Shown here: piece by piece, positions 1 through 8,944 of the stretch
Numbering within the stretch: position 1 is the first letter of the stretch
Layout: each line of letters begins with the position of its first letter
Source: Rhabditoides inermis
Taxonomy: Eukaryota; Nematoda; Chromadorea; Rhabditida; Rhabditidae
Direction of reading: 5' to 3'
Length of the DNA stretch: 64,000 nucleotides
Assembly: GCA_963966185.1 (NCBI GenBank)
Contig: CAWZYM010000398.1
Coordinates: 532,501 to 596,500, forward strand
Notes under the pieces: model-generated
Database searches by the model: none
What the model saw: only the letters and a program-made list of their open reading frames with translations
Told to the model about the DNA's origin: nothing
Translations under genes and position numbers: made by a program

Positions 1-13
1 AGGCCACACGACC
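1..13 (-). tRNA. tRNA-Arg(TCG) edge fragment
   Basis: The first 13 bases are the 5' end of one more array copy; the rest lies outside the window. Confidence 0.8.
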
Positions 14-86
14 ATGTGGTTCATGCATCCATTCACACGTCCCGAGATCCACGCACACAGTTGTTTCCAATGAGTTCAAAACATTT

Positions 87-159
87 CGATCGTGACAGGA
101 CTCGAACCTGCAATCTTCGGATCCGAAGTCCGACGCCTTATCCATTAGGCCACACGACC
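87..159 (-). tRNA. tRNA-Arg(TCG)
   Basis: Read on the minus strand this 73-nt gene folds as a full cloverleaf: a 7-bp acceptor stem (GGTCGTG with CACGATC), a D arm starting at TGGCC, an anticodon loop CTTCGGA with anticodon TCG, and a T arm with the B-box GGTTCGAGTCC. Position 73 is G. A TTTT run, the Pol III stop signal, follows the 3' end within about ten bases. It decodes CGA. This is the reference for the other copies. Confidence 0.95.
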
Positions 160-232
160 ATGTGGTTTATGAATCCATTCACACGTCCCGAAATCCACGC
201 ACACAGTTCTTTCCAAATAGTTCAAAACATTC

Positions 233-305
233 CGATCGTGACAGGACTCGAACCTGCAATCTTCGGATCCGAAGTCCGACGCCTTATCCATCAGGCCACA
301 CGACC
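233..305 (-). tRNA. tRNA-Arg(TCG), D-arm variant
   Basis: One change in the D arm (CCTGATGG for CCTAATGG). The same variant recurs at 3596-3668, marking a duplicated block. Confidence 0.93.
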
Positions 306-374
306 ATGTGCTTCATGCATCCATTCACACGTCCTGAGGACCACTCACCAAGTTTTATGAGAGACAAAAAGTGT

Positions 375-456
375 TGATGAGAGTGGGATTCGAACCCACG
401 CCTCCGAAGAGACTGGTGCCTAGAACCAGCGCCTTAGACCGCTCGGCCATCTCACC
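375..456 (-). tRNA. tRNA-Leu(TAG) with C33
   Basis: Class II tRNA of 82 nt on the minus strand: acceptor GGTGAGA with TCTCATC, discriminator A, long variable arm (TCTCTTCGGAGGC), intact B box and a TTTTT stop five bases past the 3' end. The anticodon loop reads TCTAGGC: anticodon TAG is kept, but the nearly invariant U33 is C. A TTTAAA motif lies roughly 30 bases upstream. Confidence 0.85.
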
Positions 457-527
457 ACGGTATTCGTGACAATTCGCGCATTTAAAGTGTTCAATATTTC
501 ATTCAGCTAGTGAGTTTCAAAACATTT

Positions 528-600
528 CGATCGTGACAGGACTCGAACCTGCAATCTTCGGATCCGAAGTCCGACGCCTTATCCATTAGGCCACACGACC
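528..600 (-). tRNA. tRNA-Arg(TCG)
   Basis: Matches the reference copy at 87-159 throughout. Confidence 0.94.
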
Positions 601-669
601 ATGTTCTTCATGCATCCATTCACACGTCCTGAGGACCACTCACCAAGTTTTATGAGAGACAAAAAGTGT

Positions 670-751
670 TGATGAGAGTGGGATTCGAACCCACGCCTCC
701 GAAGAGACTGGTGCCTAAAACCAGCGCCTTAGACCGCTCGGCCATCTCACC
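670..751 (-). tRNA. tRNA-Leu(TAG)
   Basis: The standard Leu copy: anticodon loop TTTAGGC with normal U33 and anticodon TAG, variable arm and T arm intact, T5 stop downstream. It decodes CUA. Confidence 0.95.
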
Positions 752-821
752 ACGGTATTCGTGACAATTCGCGCATTTAAAGTGTTCAATATTTCATTCA
801 GCTAGTGAGTTCAAAACATTC

Positions 822-894
822 TGATCGTGACAGGACTCGAACCTGCAATCTTCGGATCCGAAGTCCGACGCCTTATCCATTAGGCCACACGACC
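822..894 (-). tRNA. tRNA-Arg(TCG), discriminator A
   Basis: Complete cloverleaf; position 73 is A instead of G. The LINE insertion starts 50 bases beyond its 5' end. Confidence 0.92.
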
Positions 895-944
895 ATGTGC
901 TTCATTCATCCATTCACACGTCCCGAAATCCACGCACACAGTTG

Positions 945-2982
945 TAATGTTTGTAATGTTTATCGTAATCGACTAGGATAGGTATACACGGGAGCAATAA
1001 ATAACGAAGATGCAAAAGCAACAATGTACAGTACATGCTACCGTAATATATGGGTGGATAGATGCTGCTGCCGTGGGAGACAGACCGCAGTAGAGTGACC
1101 GCACCCGCGCCCCCGATGCCTACCCCGGCACCGCCCCCAGAGTGGAGTGGCTACCACATAGTGGAGTAGTGCCGCTAACTGTAATTGAGGAAGACGCGCA
1201 GCATTGCGCGGTAAAGTGCAGTCAGTATACTAGTTCGCTGTATATGATTTCAGAACATTTTTCATGAGATAGTTCGTCAGATTTGTTTTGAATATTTTGG
1301 AATTGTCTTCACAAACGATGGAAGTTGGTAACTGATTCCAAACAGTGCAAACTCTGTGAGATAGGAAAGATTGTTCGAGAGCAGTGGTTGATTTTGAGAA
1401 GATTTTCAGTCCATTTCCTCTACTCCTTGACTGAATTGTAGATTCTTTCGAGTACAATACAATCGGATTGTCTTCTTTGTCCACCCAAACTTGACCATAC
1501 ACATACTTGTGTGCAGTACAAACATCTTTGATTGTTCTGCGCAATGAAACAGGTTTGAGATCAAGTTCTTTCAGTCTTTGATCATACTCAAGATTCGGAC
1601 AAAAACGTTTTGTAAACTTTCTTTGAATTTTCTCAACTGGATCCCAGTAAGTTTTCTTTATATCAATGAGGCACTCAGTATTGTATTCCAAAATAGGTAA
1701 AACCTTAGCATTAAAGAGCGTCATAAAGCCTTTCTTGTTAAAACTGAAGGCTCTGAACATATTATTCATAATTGCACCTGCCTTACGAGCTTGCTGTAGT
1801 AAGTGAATTCGAGGTTTAAGATCACTTGATATTTCAACTCCAAGATCTCGGATATGGTCTTTTTGTTGCAGCTGTATTCCGCCAATAGAATAACACGAAT
1901 TATGGCGTTTCTGTCTTCCAGTATTCGTACACAATACAGCGCACTTGCCAATTGAAATTTTTAATTGCCGATTAGAGAACCAATCAAAAGCTGAGTTCAT
2001 ATCAGTTTGAAGCTTTGTTAAATAGTCTGGAATACTTCTACTTATATAAAATTTAGTATCATCTGCATACATCAGTGTTTTTGAGTGTTGTATGCATTTT
2101 TCAAGATCATTCAGGTAAATGTTGAAAAGAAGAGGCCCCAGGACTGATCCTTGAGGCACTCCGCTTCCCACTATTGTTGGTTGGGAGACAGATTCATTCA
2201 CTCTCACCATTTGATGTCGACCATTTAGATATACTTTTATCCAATTCACAATTTCTCTACAGATCCCATAAGCACACATGATGTCCAACAATCTACGATG
2301 GTTCACTGTATCGAATGCCTTCGCAATGTCCAAATATATGACATCTGTTCCTTGCCGGTTTTTGATCAGGTCACTTTGAAACTTTATGAGTTGAGAGGAT
2401 GTGGATCTATGATCTAAGAAACCATGCTGATTTGATGAAATAATGTGATTTTGCCACATGTATTTTCTTATATCATGTGTAACAATCGTTTCAAATAATC
2501 TGCATGATGTACATGTGAGTGCAATGGGGCGATAGTTTGTCGGATTACATGGATCACCAGACTTGAACACCGCCGTTACAATAGATGTTTTCCACACTTT
2601 CGGCAATGTGCAAGTCTGTATACTTCTCGTGAATATAATTGATAGCGGAAGAGCAAGCACGACAGCTAATTTATGAAGGGCAATACTAGGAATGGAGTCC
2701 ACACCATAAGAAAGTTTGTTTTTGACTTTTAATAAAAATCTGTATACATTCACAGGACTGAAGTCAATGCTATTCATACTAGATCCAAGAACCACATCGG
2801 GAGTGAATGGTTTGTTGTCATCCACTGTGAATACAGATTTGAAATGATTGTTGAGAAGCTCTGCTCGTTGCGAATCATCTACTACAAGTTCGCCTTGCTG
2901 ATTTTTTAGAGCACCTAGCTGTTTTCTACTCAGTGTTTTTGCAGATACATATTTCCAAAATTTATTTAAATCGAAACTTTAC
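945..2982 (-). mobile_element. 5'-truncated non-LTR retrotransposon (CR1/Jockey-like LINE)
   Basis: The tRNA spacer is broken after cacgcacacagttg at 944 and resumes with gttctttcc at 2983, leaving GTT as a possible short target duplication. The insert holds one minus-strand reverse transcriptase frame. Its 3' end (left side) carries no poly(A) but short repeats of ATTACAAAC type, as in CR1-like elements. The endonuclease half is missing, the usual 5' truncation. The duplicated array block at about 3433-4306 lacks it, so it landed after that duplication. Confidence 0.85.
1230..2978 (-). pseudogene. LINE reverse transcriptase, N-terminally truncated
   Basis: About 582 codons stay open from the truncation point to the stop at 1230. 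Seen directly: the pre-RT linker (KFWKYVSAKT), the finger region (NYRPIALT), the palm motif AFDTVNH, VPQGSVLGPLLF, and the catalytic YADD box at 2058-2069, then the C-terminal thumb ending near NYLMKNVLKS. RT frame itself is intact; the missing part is the upstream endonuclease and any ORF1. A natural ATG start is absent because the element is cut, so translation is unlikely. A shorter relative lies at 34781-35200. Confidence 0.85.
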
Positions 2983-3009
2983 GTTCTTTCCAAATAGTTC
3001 AAAACATTC

Positions 3010-3082
3010 CGATCGTGACAGGACTCGAACCTGCAATCTTCGGATCCGAAGTCCGACGCCTTATCCATTAGGCCACACGACC
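3010..3082 (-). tRNA. tRNA-Arg(TCG)
   Basis: First copy after the LINE; canonical sequence. Confidence 0.94.
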
Positions 3083-3155
3083 ATGTGCTTCATTCATCCA
3101 TTCACACGTCCCGAAATCCACGCACACAGTTCTTTCCAAATAGTTCAAAACATTC

Positions 3156-3228
3156 CGATCGTGACAGGACTCGAACCTGCAATCTTCGGATCCGAAGTCC
3201 GACGCCTTATCCATTAGGCCACACGACC
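3156..3228 (-). tRNA. tRNA-Arg(TCG)
   Basis: Canonical; spaced 146 bp from the previous copy, the basic Arg-Arg repeat length of the array. Confidence 0.94.
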
Positions 3229-3297
3229 ATGTGGTTCATTCATCCATTCACACGTCCTGAGGACCACTCACCAAGTTCTATGAGAGACAAAAAGTGT

Positions 3298-3379
3298 TGA
3301 TGAGAGTGGGATTCGAACCCACGCCTCCGAAGAGACTGGTGCCTAAAACCAGCGCCTTAGACCGCTCGGCCATCTCACC
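3298..3379 (-). tRNA. tRNA-Leu(TAG)
   Basis: Standard Leu sequence with U33. Confidence 0.95.
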
Positions 3380-3449
3380 ACGGTATTCGTGACAATTCGC
3401 GCATTTAAAGTGTTCAATATTTCATTCAGCTAGTGAGTTCAAAACATTC

Positions 3450-3522
3450 CGATCGTGACAGGACTCGAACCTGCAATCTTCGGATCCGAAGTCCGACGCC
3501 TTATCCATTAGGCCACACGACC
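3450..3522 (-). tRNA. tRNA-Arg(TCG)
   Basis: Canonical; lies 3363 bp from its duplicate at 87-159. Confidence 0.94.
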
Positions 3523-3595
3523 ATGTGGTTTATGAATCCATTCACACGTCCCGAAATCCACGCACACAGTTCTTTCCAAATAGTTCAAAACATTC

Positions 3596-3668
3596 CGATC
3601 GTGACAGGACTCGAACCTGCAATCTTCGGATCCGAAGTCCGACGCCTTATCCATCAGGCCACACGACC
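3596..3668 (-). tRNA. tRNA-Arg(TCG), D-arm variant
   Basis: Carries the same D-arm change as 233-305, at the same 3363-bp offset. Confidence 0.93.
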
Positions 3669-3737
3669 ATGTGCTTCATGCATCCATTCACACGTCCTGA
3701 GGACCACTCACCAAGTTTTATGAGAGACAAAAAGTGT

Positions 3738-3819
3738 TGATGAGAGTGGGATTCGAACCCACGCCTCCGAAGAGACTGGTGCCTAGAACCAGCGCCTTAG
3801 ACCGCTCGGCCATCTCACC
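3738..3819 (-). tRNA. tRNA-Leu(TAG) with C33
   Basis: Second copy with anticodon loop TCTAGGC; duplicate of 375-456. Confidence 0.85.
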
Positions 3820-3890
3820 ACGGTATTCGTGACAATTCGCGCATTTAAAGTGTTCAATATTTCATTCAGCTAGTGAGTTTCAAAACATTT

Positions 3891-3963
3891 CGATCGTGAC
3901 AGGACTCGAACCTGCAATCTTCGGATCCGAAGTCCGACGCCTTATCCATTAGGCCACACGACC
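3891..3963 (-). tRNA. tRNA-Arg(TCG)
   Basis: Canonical; duplicate of 528-600. Confidence 0.94.
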
Positions 3964-4032
3964 ATGTGCTTCATGCATCCATTCACACGTCCTGAGGACC
4001 ACTCACCAAGTTTTATGAGAGACAAAAAGTGT

Positions 4033-4114
4033 TGATGAGAGTGGGATTCGAACCCACGCCTCCGAAGAGACTGGTGCCTAAAACCAGCGCCTTAGACCGC
4101 TCGGCCATCTCACC
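4033..4114 (-). tRNA. tRNA-Leu(TAG)
   Basis: Standard Leu; duplicate of 670-751. Confidence 0.95.
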
Positions 4115-4184
4115 ACGGTATTCGTGACAATTCGCGCATTTAAAGTGTTCAATATTTCATTCAGCTAGTGAGTTCAAAACATTC

Positions 4185-4257
4185 TGATCGTGACAGGACT
4201 CGAACCTGCAATCTTCGGATCCGAAGTCCGACGCCTTATCCATTAGGCCACACGACC
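4185..4257 (-). tRNA. tRNA-Arg(TCG), discriminator A
   Basis: Duplicate of 822-894 with A73. Confidence 0.92.
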
Positions 4258-4330
4258 ATGTGCTTCATTCATCCATTCACACGTCCCGAAATCCACGCAC
4301 ACAGTTCTTTCCAAATAGTTCAAAACATTC

Positions 4331-4403
4331 CGATCGTGACAGGACTCGAACCTGCAATCTTCGGATCCGAAGTCCGACGCCTTATCCATTAGGCCACACG
4401 ACC
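4331..4403 (-). tRNA. tRNA-Arg(TCG)
   Basis: Canonical sequence. Confidence 0.94.
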
Positions 4404-4476
4404 ATGTGCTTCATTCATCCATTCACACGTCCCGAAATCCACGCACACAGTTCTTTCCAAATAGTTCAAAACATTC

Positions 4477-4549
4477 CGATCGTGACAGGACTCGAACCTG
4501 CAATCTTCGGATCCGAAGTCCGACGCCTTATCCATTAGGCCACACGACC
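4477..4549 (-). tRNA. tRNA-Arg(TCG)
   Basis: Canonical sequence. Confidence 0.94.
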
Positions 4550-4618
4550 ATGTGCTTCATTCATCCATTCACACGTCCTGAGGACCACTCACCAAGTTCT
4601 ATGAGAGACAAAAAGTGT

Positions 4619-4700
4619 TGATGAGAGTGGGATTCGAACCCACGCCTCCGAAGAGACTGGTGCCTAAAACCAGCGCCTTAGACCGCTCGGCCATCTCACC
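4619..4700 (-). tRNA. tRNA-Leu(TAG)
   Basis: Standard Leu with U33. Confidence 0.95.
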
Positions 4701-4770
4701 ACGGTATTCGTGACAATTCGCGCATTTAAAGTGTTCAATATTTCATTCAGCTAGTGAGTTCAAAACATTC

Positions 4771-4843
4771 TGATCGTGACAGGACTCGAACCTGCAATCT
4801 TCGGATCCGAAGTCCGACGCCTTATCCATTAGGCCACACGACC
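4771..4843 (-). tRNA. tRNA-Arg(TCG), discriminator A
   Basis: A73; otherwise canonical. Confidence 0.92.
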
Positions 4844-4916
4844 ATGTGCTTCATTCATCCATTCACACGTCCCGAAATCCACGCACACAGTTCTTTCCAA
4901 ATAGTTCAAAACATTC

Positions 4917-4989
4917 CGATCGTGACAGGACTCGAACCTGCAATCTTCGGATCCGAAGTCCGACGCCTTATCCATTAGGCCACACGACC
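4917..4989 (-). tRNA. tRNA-Arg(TCG)
   Basis: Canonical; first of three identical 146-bp steps. Confidence 0.94.
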
Positions 4990-5062
4990 ATGTGCTTCAT
5001 TCATCCATTCACACGTCCCGAAATCCACGCACACAGTTCTTTCCAAATAGTTCAAAACATTC

Positions 5063-5135
5063 CGATCGTGACAGGACTCGAACCTGCAATCTTCGGATCC
5101 GAAGTCCGACGCCTTATCCATTAGGCCACACGACC
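5063..5135 (-). tRNA. tRNA-Arg(TCG)
   Basis: Canonical sequence. Confidence 0.94.
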
Positions 5136-5208
5136 ATGTGCTTCATTCATCCATTCACACGTCCCGAAATCCACGCACACAGTTCTTTCCAAATAGTTCA
5201 AAACATTC

Positions 5209-5281
5209 CGATCGTGACAGGACTCGAACCTGCAATCTTCGGATCCGAAGTCCGACGCCTTATCCATTAGGCCACACGACC
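5209..5281 (-). tRNA. tRNA-Arg(TCG)
   Basis: Canonical sequence. Confidence 0.94.
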
Positions 5282-5354
5282 ATGTGGTTCATGCATCCAT
5301 TCACACGTCCCGAGATCCACGCACACAGTTGTTTCCAATGAGTTCAAAACATTT

Positions 5355-5427
5355 CGATCGTGACAGGACTCGAACCTGCAATCTTCGGATCCGAAGTCCG
5401 ACGCCTTATCCATTAGGCCACACGACC
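5355..5427 (-). tRNA. tRNA-Arg(TCG)
   Basis: Canonical tRNA; the downstream spacer is the other type (ttgtttccaatgagttc). Confidence 0.94.
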
Positions 5428-5496
5428 ATGTGCTTCATTCATCCATTCACACGTCCTGAGGACCACTCACCAAGTTTTATGAGAGACAAAAAGTGT

Positions 5497-5578
5497 TGAT
5501 GAGAGTGGGATTCGAACCCACGCCTCCGAAGAGACTGGTGCCTAAAACCAGCGCCTTAGACCGCTCGGCCATCTCACC
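5497..5578 (-). tRNA. tRNA-Leu(TAG)
   Basis: Standard Leu; opens the 732-bp block repeated at 6229. Confidence 0.95.
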
Positions 5579-5648
5579 ACGGTATTCGTGACAATTCGCG
5601 CATTTAAAGTGTTCAATATTTCATTCAGCTAGTGAGTTCAAAACATTC

Positions 5649-5721
5649 TGATCGTGACAGGACTCGAACCTGCAATCTTCGGATCCGAAGTCCGACGCCT
5701 TATCCATTAGGCCACACGACC
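5649..5721 (-). tRNA. tRNA-Arg(TCG), discriminator A
   Basis: A73; duplicate at 6381-6453. Confidence 0.92.
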
Positions 5722-5794
5722 ATGTGCTTCATTCATCCATTCACACGTCCCGAAATCCACGCACACAGTTCTTTCCAAATAGTTCAAAACATTC

Positions 5795-5867
5795 CGATCG
5801 TGACAGGACTCGAACCTGCAATCTTCGGATCCGAAGTTCGACGCCTTATCCATTAGGCCACACGACC
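5795..5867 (-). tRNA. tRNA-Arg(TCG), anticodon-stem mismatch
   Basis: One change puts A opposite C at stem pair 30-40. Anticodon unchanged. Confidence 0.85.
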
Positions 5868-5940
5868 ATGTGCTTCATTCATCCATTCACACGTCCCGAA
5901 ATCCACGCACACAGTTCTTTCCAAATAGTTCAAAACATTC

Positions 5941-6013
5941 CGATCGTGACAAGACTCGAACCTGCAATCTTTGGATCCGAAGTCCGACGCCTTATCCATT
6001 AGGCCACACGACC
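5941..6013 (-). tRNA. tRNA-Arg(TCG), two changes
   Basis: One anticodon-stem change breaks pair 28-42 and one T-stem change leaves a G-U pair. Confidence 0.8.
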
Positions 6014-6086
6014 ATGTGGTTCATGCATCCATTCACACGTCCCGAGATCCACGCACACTGTTGTTTCCAATGAGTTCAAAACATTT

Positions 6087-6159
6087 CGATCGTGACAGGA
6101 CTCGAACCTGCAATCTTCGGATCCGAAGTCCGACGCCTTATCCATTAGGCCACACGACC
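6087..6159 (-). tRNA. tRNA-Arg(TCG)
   Basis: Canonical sequence. Confidence 0.94.
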
Positions 6160-6228
6160 ATGTGCTTCATTCATCCATTCACACGTCCTGAGGACCACTC
6201 ACCAAGTTTTATGAGAGACAAAAAGTGT

Positions 6229-6310
6229 TGATGAGAGTGGGATTCGAACCCACGCCTCCGAAGAGACTGGTGCCTAAAACCAGCGCCTTAGACCGCTCGG
6301 CCATCTCACC
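6229..6310 (-). tRNA. tRNA-Leu(TAG)
   Basis: Standard Leu; starts the second 732-bp block. Confidence 0.95.
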
Positions 6311-6380
6311 ACGGTATTCGTGACAATTCGCGCATTTAAAGTGTTCAATATTTCATTCAGCTAGTGAGTTCAAAACATTC

Positions 6381-6453
6381 TGATCGTGACAGGACTCGAA
6401 CCTGCAATCTTCGGATCCGAAGTCCGACGCCTTATCCATTAGGCCACACGACC
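6381..6453 (-). tRNA. tRNA-Arg(TCG), discriminator A
   Basis: A73; copy of 5649-5721. Confidence 0.92.
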
Positions 6454-6526
6454 ATGTGCTTCATTCATCCATTCACACGTCCCGAAATCCACGCACACAG
6501 TTCTTTCCAAATAGTTCAAAACATTC

Positions 6527-6599
6527 CGATCGTGACAGGACTCGAACCTGCAATCTTCGGATCCGAAGTTCGACGCCTTATCCATTAGGCCACACGACC
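6527..6599 (-). tRNA. tRNA-Arg(TCG), anticodon-stem mismatch
   Basis: Same A30-C40 mismatch as 5795-5867. Confidence 0.85.
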
Positions 6600-6672
6600 A
6601 TGTGCTTCATTCATCCATTCACACGTCCCGAAATCCACGCACACAGTTCTTTCCAAATAGTTCAAAACATTC

Positions 6673-6745
6673 CGATCGTGACAAGACTCGAACCTGCAAT
6701 CTTTGGATCCGAAGTCCGACGCCTTATCCATTAGGCCACACGACC
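6673..6745 (-). tRNA. tRNA-Arg(TCG), two changes
   Basis: Same pair of changes as 5941-6013. Confidence 0.8.
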
Positions 6746-6818
6746 ATGTGGTTCATGCATCCATTCACACGTCCCGAGATCCACGCACACAGTTGTTTCC
6801 AATGAGTTCAAAACATTT

Positions 6819-6891
6819 CGATCGTGACAGGACTCGAACCTGCAATATTCGGATCCGAAGTCCGACGCCTTATCCATTAGGCCACACGACC
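6819..6891 (-). tRNA. tRNA-Arg(TCG), variable-loop change
   Basis: One G-to-T change just 3' of the anticodon stem; pairing is kept. Confidence 0.9.
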
Positions 6892-6960
6892 ATGTGCTTG
6901 ATTCATCCATTCACACGTCCTGAGGACCACTCACCAAGTTTTATGAGAGACAAAAAGTGT

Positions 6961-7042
6961 TGATGAGAGTGGGATTCGAACCCACGCCTCCGAAGAGACT
7001 GGTGCCTAAAACCAGCGCCTTAGACCGCTCGGCCATCTCACC
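6961..7042 (-). tRNA. tRNA-Leu(TAG)
   Basis: Standard Leu with U33. Confidence 0.95.
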
Positions 7043-7112
7043 ACGGTATTCGTGACAATTCGCGCATTTAAAGTGTTCAATATTTCATTCAGCTAGTGAG
7101 TTCAAAACATTT

Positions 7113-7185
7113 CGATCGTGACAGGACTCGAACCTGCAATCTTCGGATCCGAAGTCCGACGCCGTATCCATTTGGCCACACGACC
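7113..7185 (-). tRNA. tRNA-Arg(TCG), D-arm double variant
   Basis: Two D-arm changes (GGCCAAATGGATACGG); other arms intact. Confidence 0.87.
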
Positions 7186-7258
7186 ATGTGGTTCATGCAT
7201 CCATTCACACGTCCCGAGATCCACGCACACAGTTGTTTCCAATGAGTTCAAAACATTT

Positions 7259-7331
7259 CGATCGTGACAGGACTCGAACCTGCAATCTTCGGATCCGAAG
7301 TCCGACGCCTTATCCATTAGGCCACACGACC
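7259..7331 (-). tRNA. tRNA-Arg(TCG)
   Basis: Canonical sequence. Confidence 0.94.
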
Positions 7332-7404
7332 ATGTGGTTCATGCATCCATTCACACGTCCCGAAATCCACGCACACAGTTCTTTCCAAATAGTTCAAAAC
7401 ATTT

Positions 7405-7477
7405 CGATCGTGACAGGACTCGAACCTGCAATCTTCGGATCCGAAGTCCGACGCCTTATCCATTAGGCCACACGACC
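7405..7477 (-). tRNA. tRNA-Arg(TCG)
   Basis: Canonical sequence. Confidence 0.94.
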
Positions 7478-7546
7478 ATTTGCTTCATGCATCCATTCAC
7501 ACGTCCTGAGGACCACTCAACAAGTTTTATGAGAGACAAAAAGTGT

Positions 7547-7628
7547 TGATGAGAGTGGGATTCGAACCCACGCCTCCGAAGAGACTGGTGCCTAAAACCA
7601 GCGCCTTAGACCGCTCGGCCATCTCACC
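7547..7628 (-). tRNA. tRNA-Leu(TAG)
   Basis: Standard Leu; its upstream flank lacks one G (ccacgtattcg), a marker shared with copies right of the LTR element. Confidence 0.95.
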
Positions 7629-7697
7629 ACGTATTCGTGACAATTCGCGCATTTAAAGTGTTCAATATTTCATTCAGCTAGTGAGTTCAAAACATTT

Positions 7698-7770
7698 CTA
7701 TCGTGACCGGACTCGAACCTGCAATCTTCGGATCCGAAGTCCGACGCCTTATCCATTAGGCCACACGACC
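7698..7770 (-). tRNA. tRNA-Arg(TCG), A72 variant
   Basis: Position 72 is A, so the first acceptor pair is G-A; one T-stem base also differs. Function is doubtful. Confidence 0.75.
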
Positions 7771-7843
7771 ATGTGCTTCATTCATCCATTCACACGTCCC
7801 GAAATCCACGCACACAGTTCTTTCCAAATAGTTCAAAACATTC

Positions 7844-7916
7844 CGATCGTGACAGGACTCGAACCTGCAATCTTCGGATCCGAAGTCCGACGCCTTATCC
7901 ATTAGGCCACACGACC
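7844..7916 (-). tRNA. tRNA-Arg(TCG)
   Basis: Canonical sequence. Confidence 0.94.
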
Positions 7917-7989
7917 ATGTGCTTCGTTCATCCATTCACACGTCCCGAAATCCACGCACACATTTCTTTCCAAATAGTTCAAAACATTC

Positions 7990-8062
7990 CGATCGTGACA
8001 GGACTCGAACCTGCAATCTTCGGATCCGAAGTCCGACGCCTTATCCATTAGGCCACACGACC
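7990..8062 (-). tRNA. tRNA-Arg(TCG)
   Basis: Canonical sequence. Confidence 0.94.
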
Positions 8063-8135
8063 ATGTGCTTCATTCATCCATTCACACGTCCCGAAATCCA
8101 CGCACACAGTTCTTTCCAAATAGTTCAAAACATTC

Positions 8136-8208
8136 CGATCGTGACAGGAGTCGAAACTGCAATCTTCGGATCCGAAGTCCGACGCCTTATCCATTAGGCC
8201 ACACGACC
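8136..8208 (-). tRNA. tRNA-Arg(TCG), damaged T arm
   Basis: Two changes turn the B box into GTTTCGACTCC, losing a conserved G and stem pairing; probably poorly transcribed. Confidence 0.7.
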
Positions 8209-8281
8209 ATGTGCTTCATTCATCCATTCACACGTCCCGAAATCCACGCACACAGTTCTTTCCAAATAGTTCAAAACATTC

Positions 8282-8354
8282 CGATCGTGACAGGACTCGA
8301 ACCTGCAATCTTCGGATCCGAAGTCCGACGCCTTATCCATTAGGCCACACGACC
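8282..8354 (-). tRNA. tRNA-Arg(TCG)
   Basis: Canonical sequence. Confidence 0.94.
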
Positions 8355-8423
8355 ATGTGGTTCATGCATCCATTCACACGTCCTGAGGACCACTCACCAA
8401 GTTTTATGAGAGACAAAAAGTGT

Positions 8424-8505
8424 TGATGAGAGTGGGATTCGAACCCACGCCTCCGAAGAGACTGGTGCCTAAAACCAGCGCCTTAGACCGCTCGGCCATC
8501 TCACC
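8424..8505 (-). tRNA. tRNA-Leu(TAG)
   Basis: Standard Leu with U33. Confidence 0.95.
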
Positions 8506-8575
8506 ACGGTATTCGTGACAATTCGCGCATTTAAAGTGTTCAATATTTCATTCAGCTAGTGAGTTCAAAACATTT

Positions 8576-8638
8576 CGATCGTGACAGGACTCGAACCTGC
8601 AATCTTCGGATCCGAAGTCCGACGCCTTATCCATTAGG
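8576..8638 (-). pseudogene. tRNA-Arg(TCG) 3' part, split by the LTR element
   Basis: The gene is canonical up to TAGG at 8635-8638, then the LTR begins. The missing 5' ten bases reappear at 26162-26171 after a second TAGG, so the 17.5-kb element interrupts this gene near its 5' end and must inactivate it. Confidence 0.9.
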
Positions 8639-8944
8639 AGTAACTCATACCGCCACCTGGTCAAGGTGGGCGGCAGCGGAGTTGAACGTGGCTAGCACCT
8701 TGCCCAACACACACAAGAACACACACGTGATACGGCACGGAAAGGCGGCTTTATCTAGAGAAAAGACGCAAAAAGCAAGAGCAGATGAAGTTGACCATGA
8801 AGTGGCTTGGTGGAGGGTTTATATACTGTCGGTTGGTGGCGTGAGGATTTGCAGGAAGGGTGCAGGAAGAGTGCTGAGGAGATCGCCGGCAGGCGATTGT
8901 GGTCTGCAATGACAACAAATTAGCATTTGTCTCGGACAGGAGCG
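8639..8944 (-). repeat. Truncated 3' LTR (306 bp)
   Basis: Matches 25395-25700 with one difference (acgc against atgc near 8768). It holds the TATA-bearing, downstream part of the LTR. Its upstream U3 part is missing; at 8944 the sequence switches to inverted helicase DNA. Confidence 0.9.

Noticed and set aside
1..8500. Many overlapping ORFs of 67-114 residues with RDRTRTCNLRIRSPTPYP
   Set aside because: They are translations of the antisense strand of tRNA-Arg genes and spacers; the repetition comes from the tRNA array, not from a protein family.
8899..8943. Helicase start codon at 8899
   Set aside because: The first 15 codons are LTR sequence joined by the rearrangement and no promoter faces that way.
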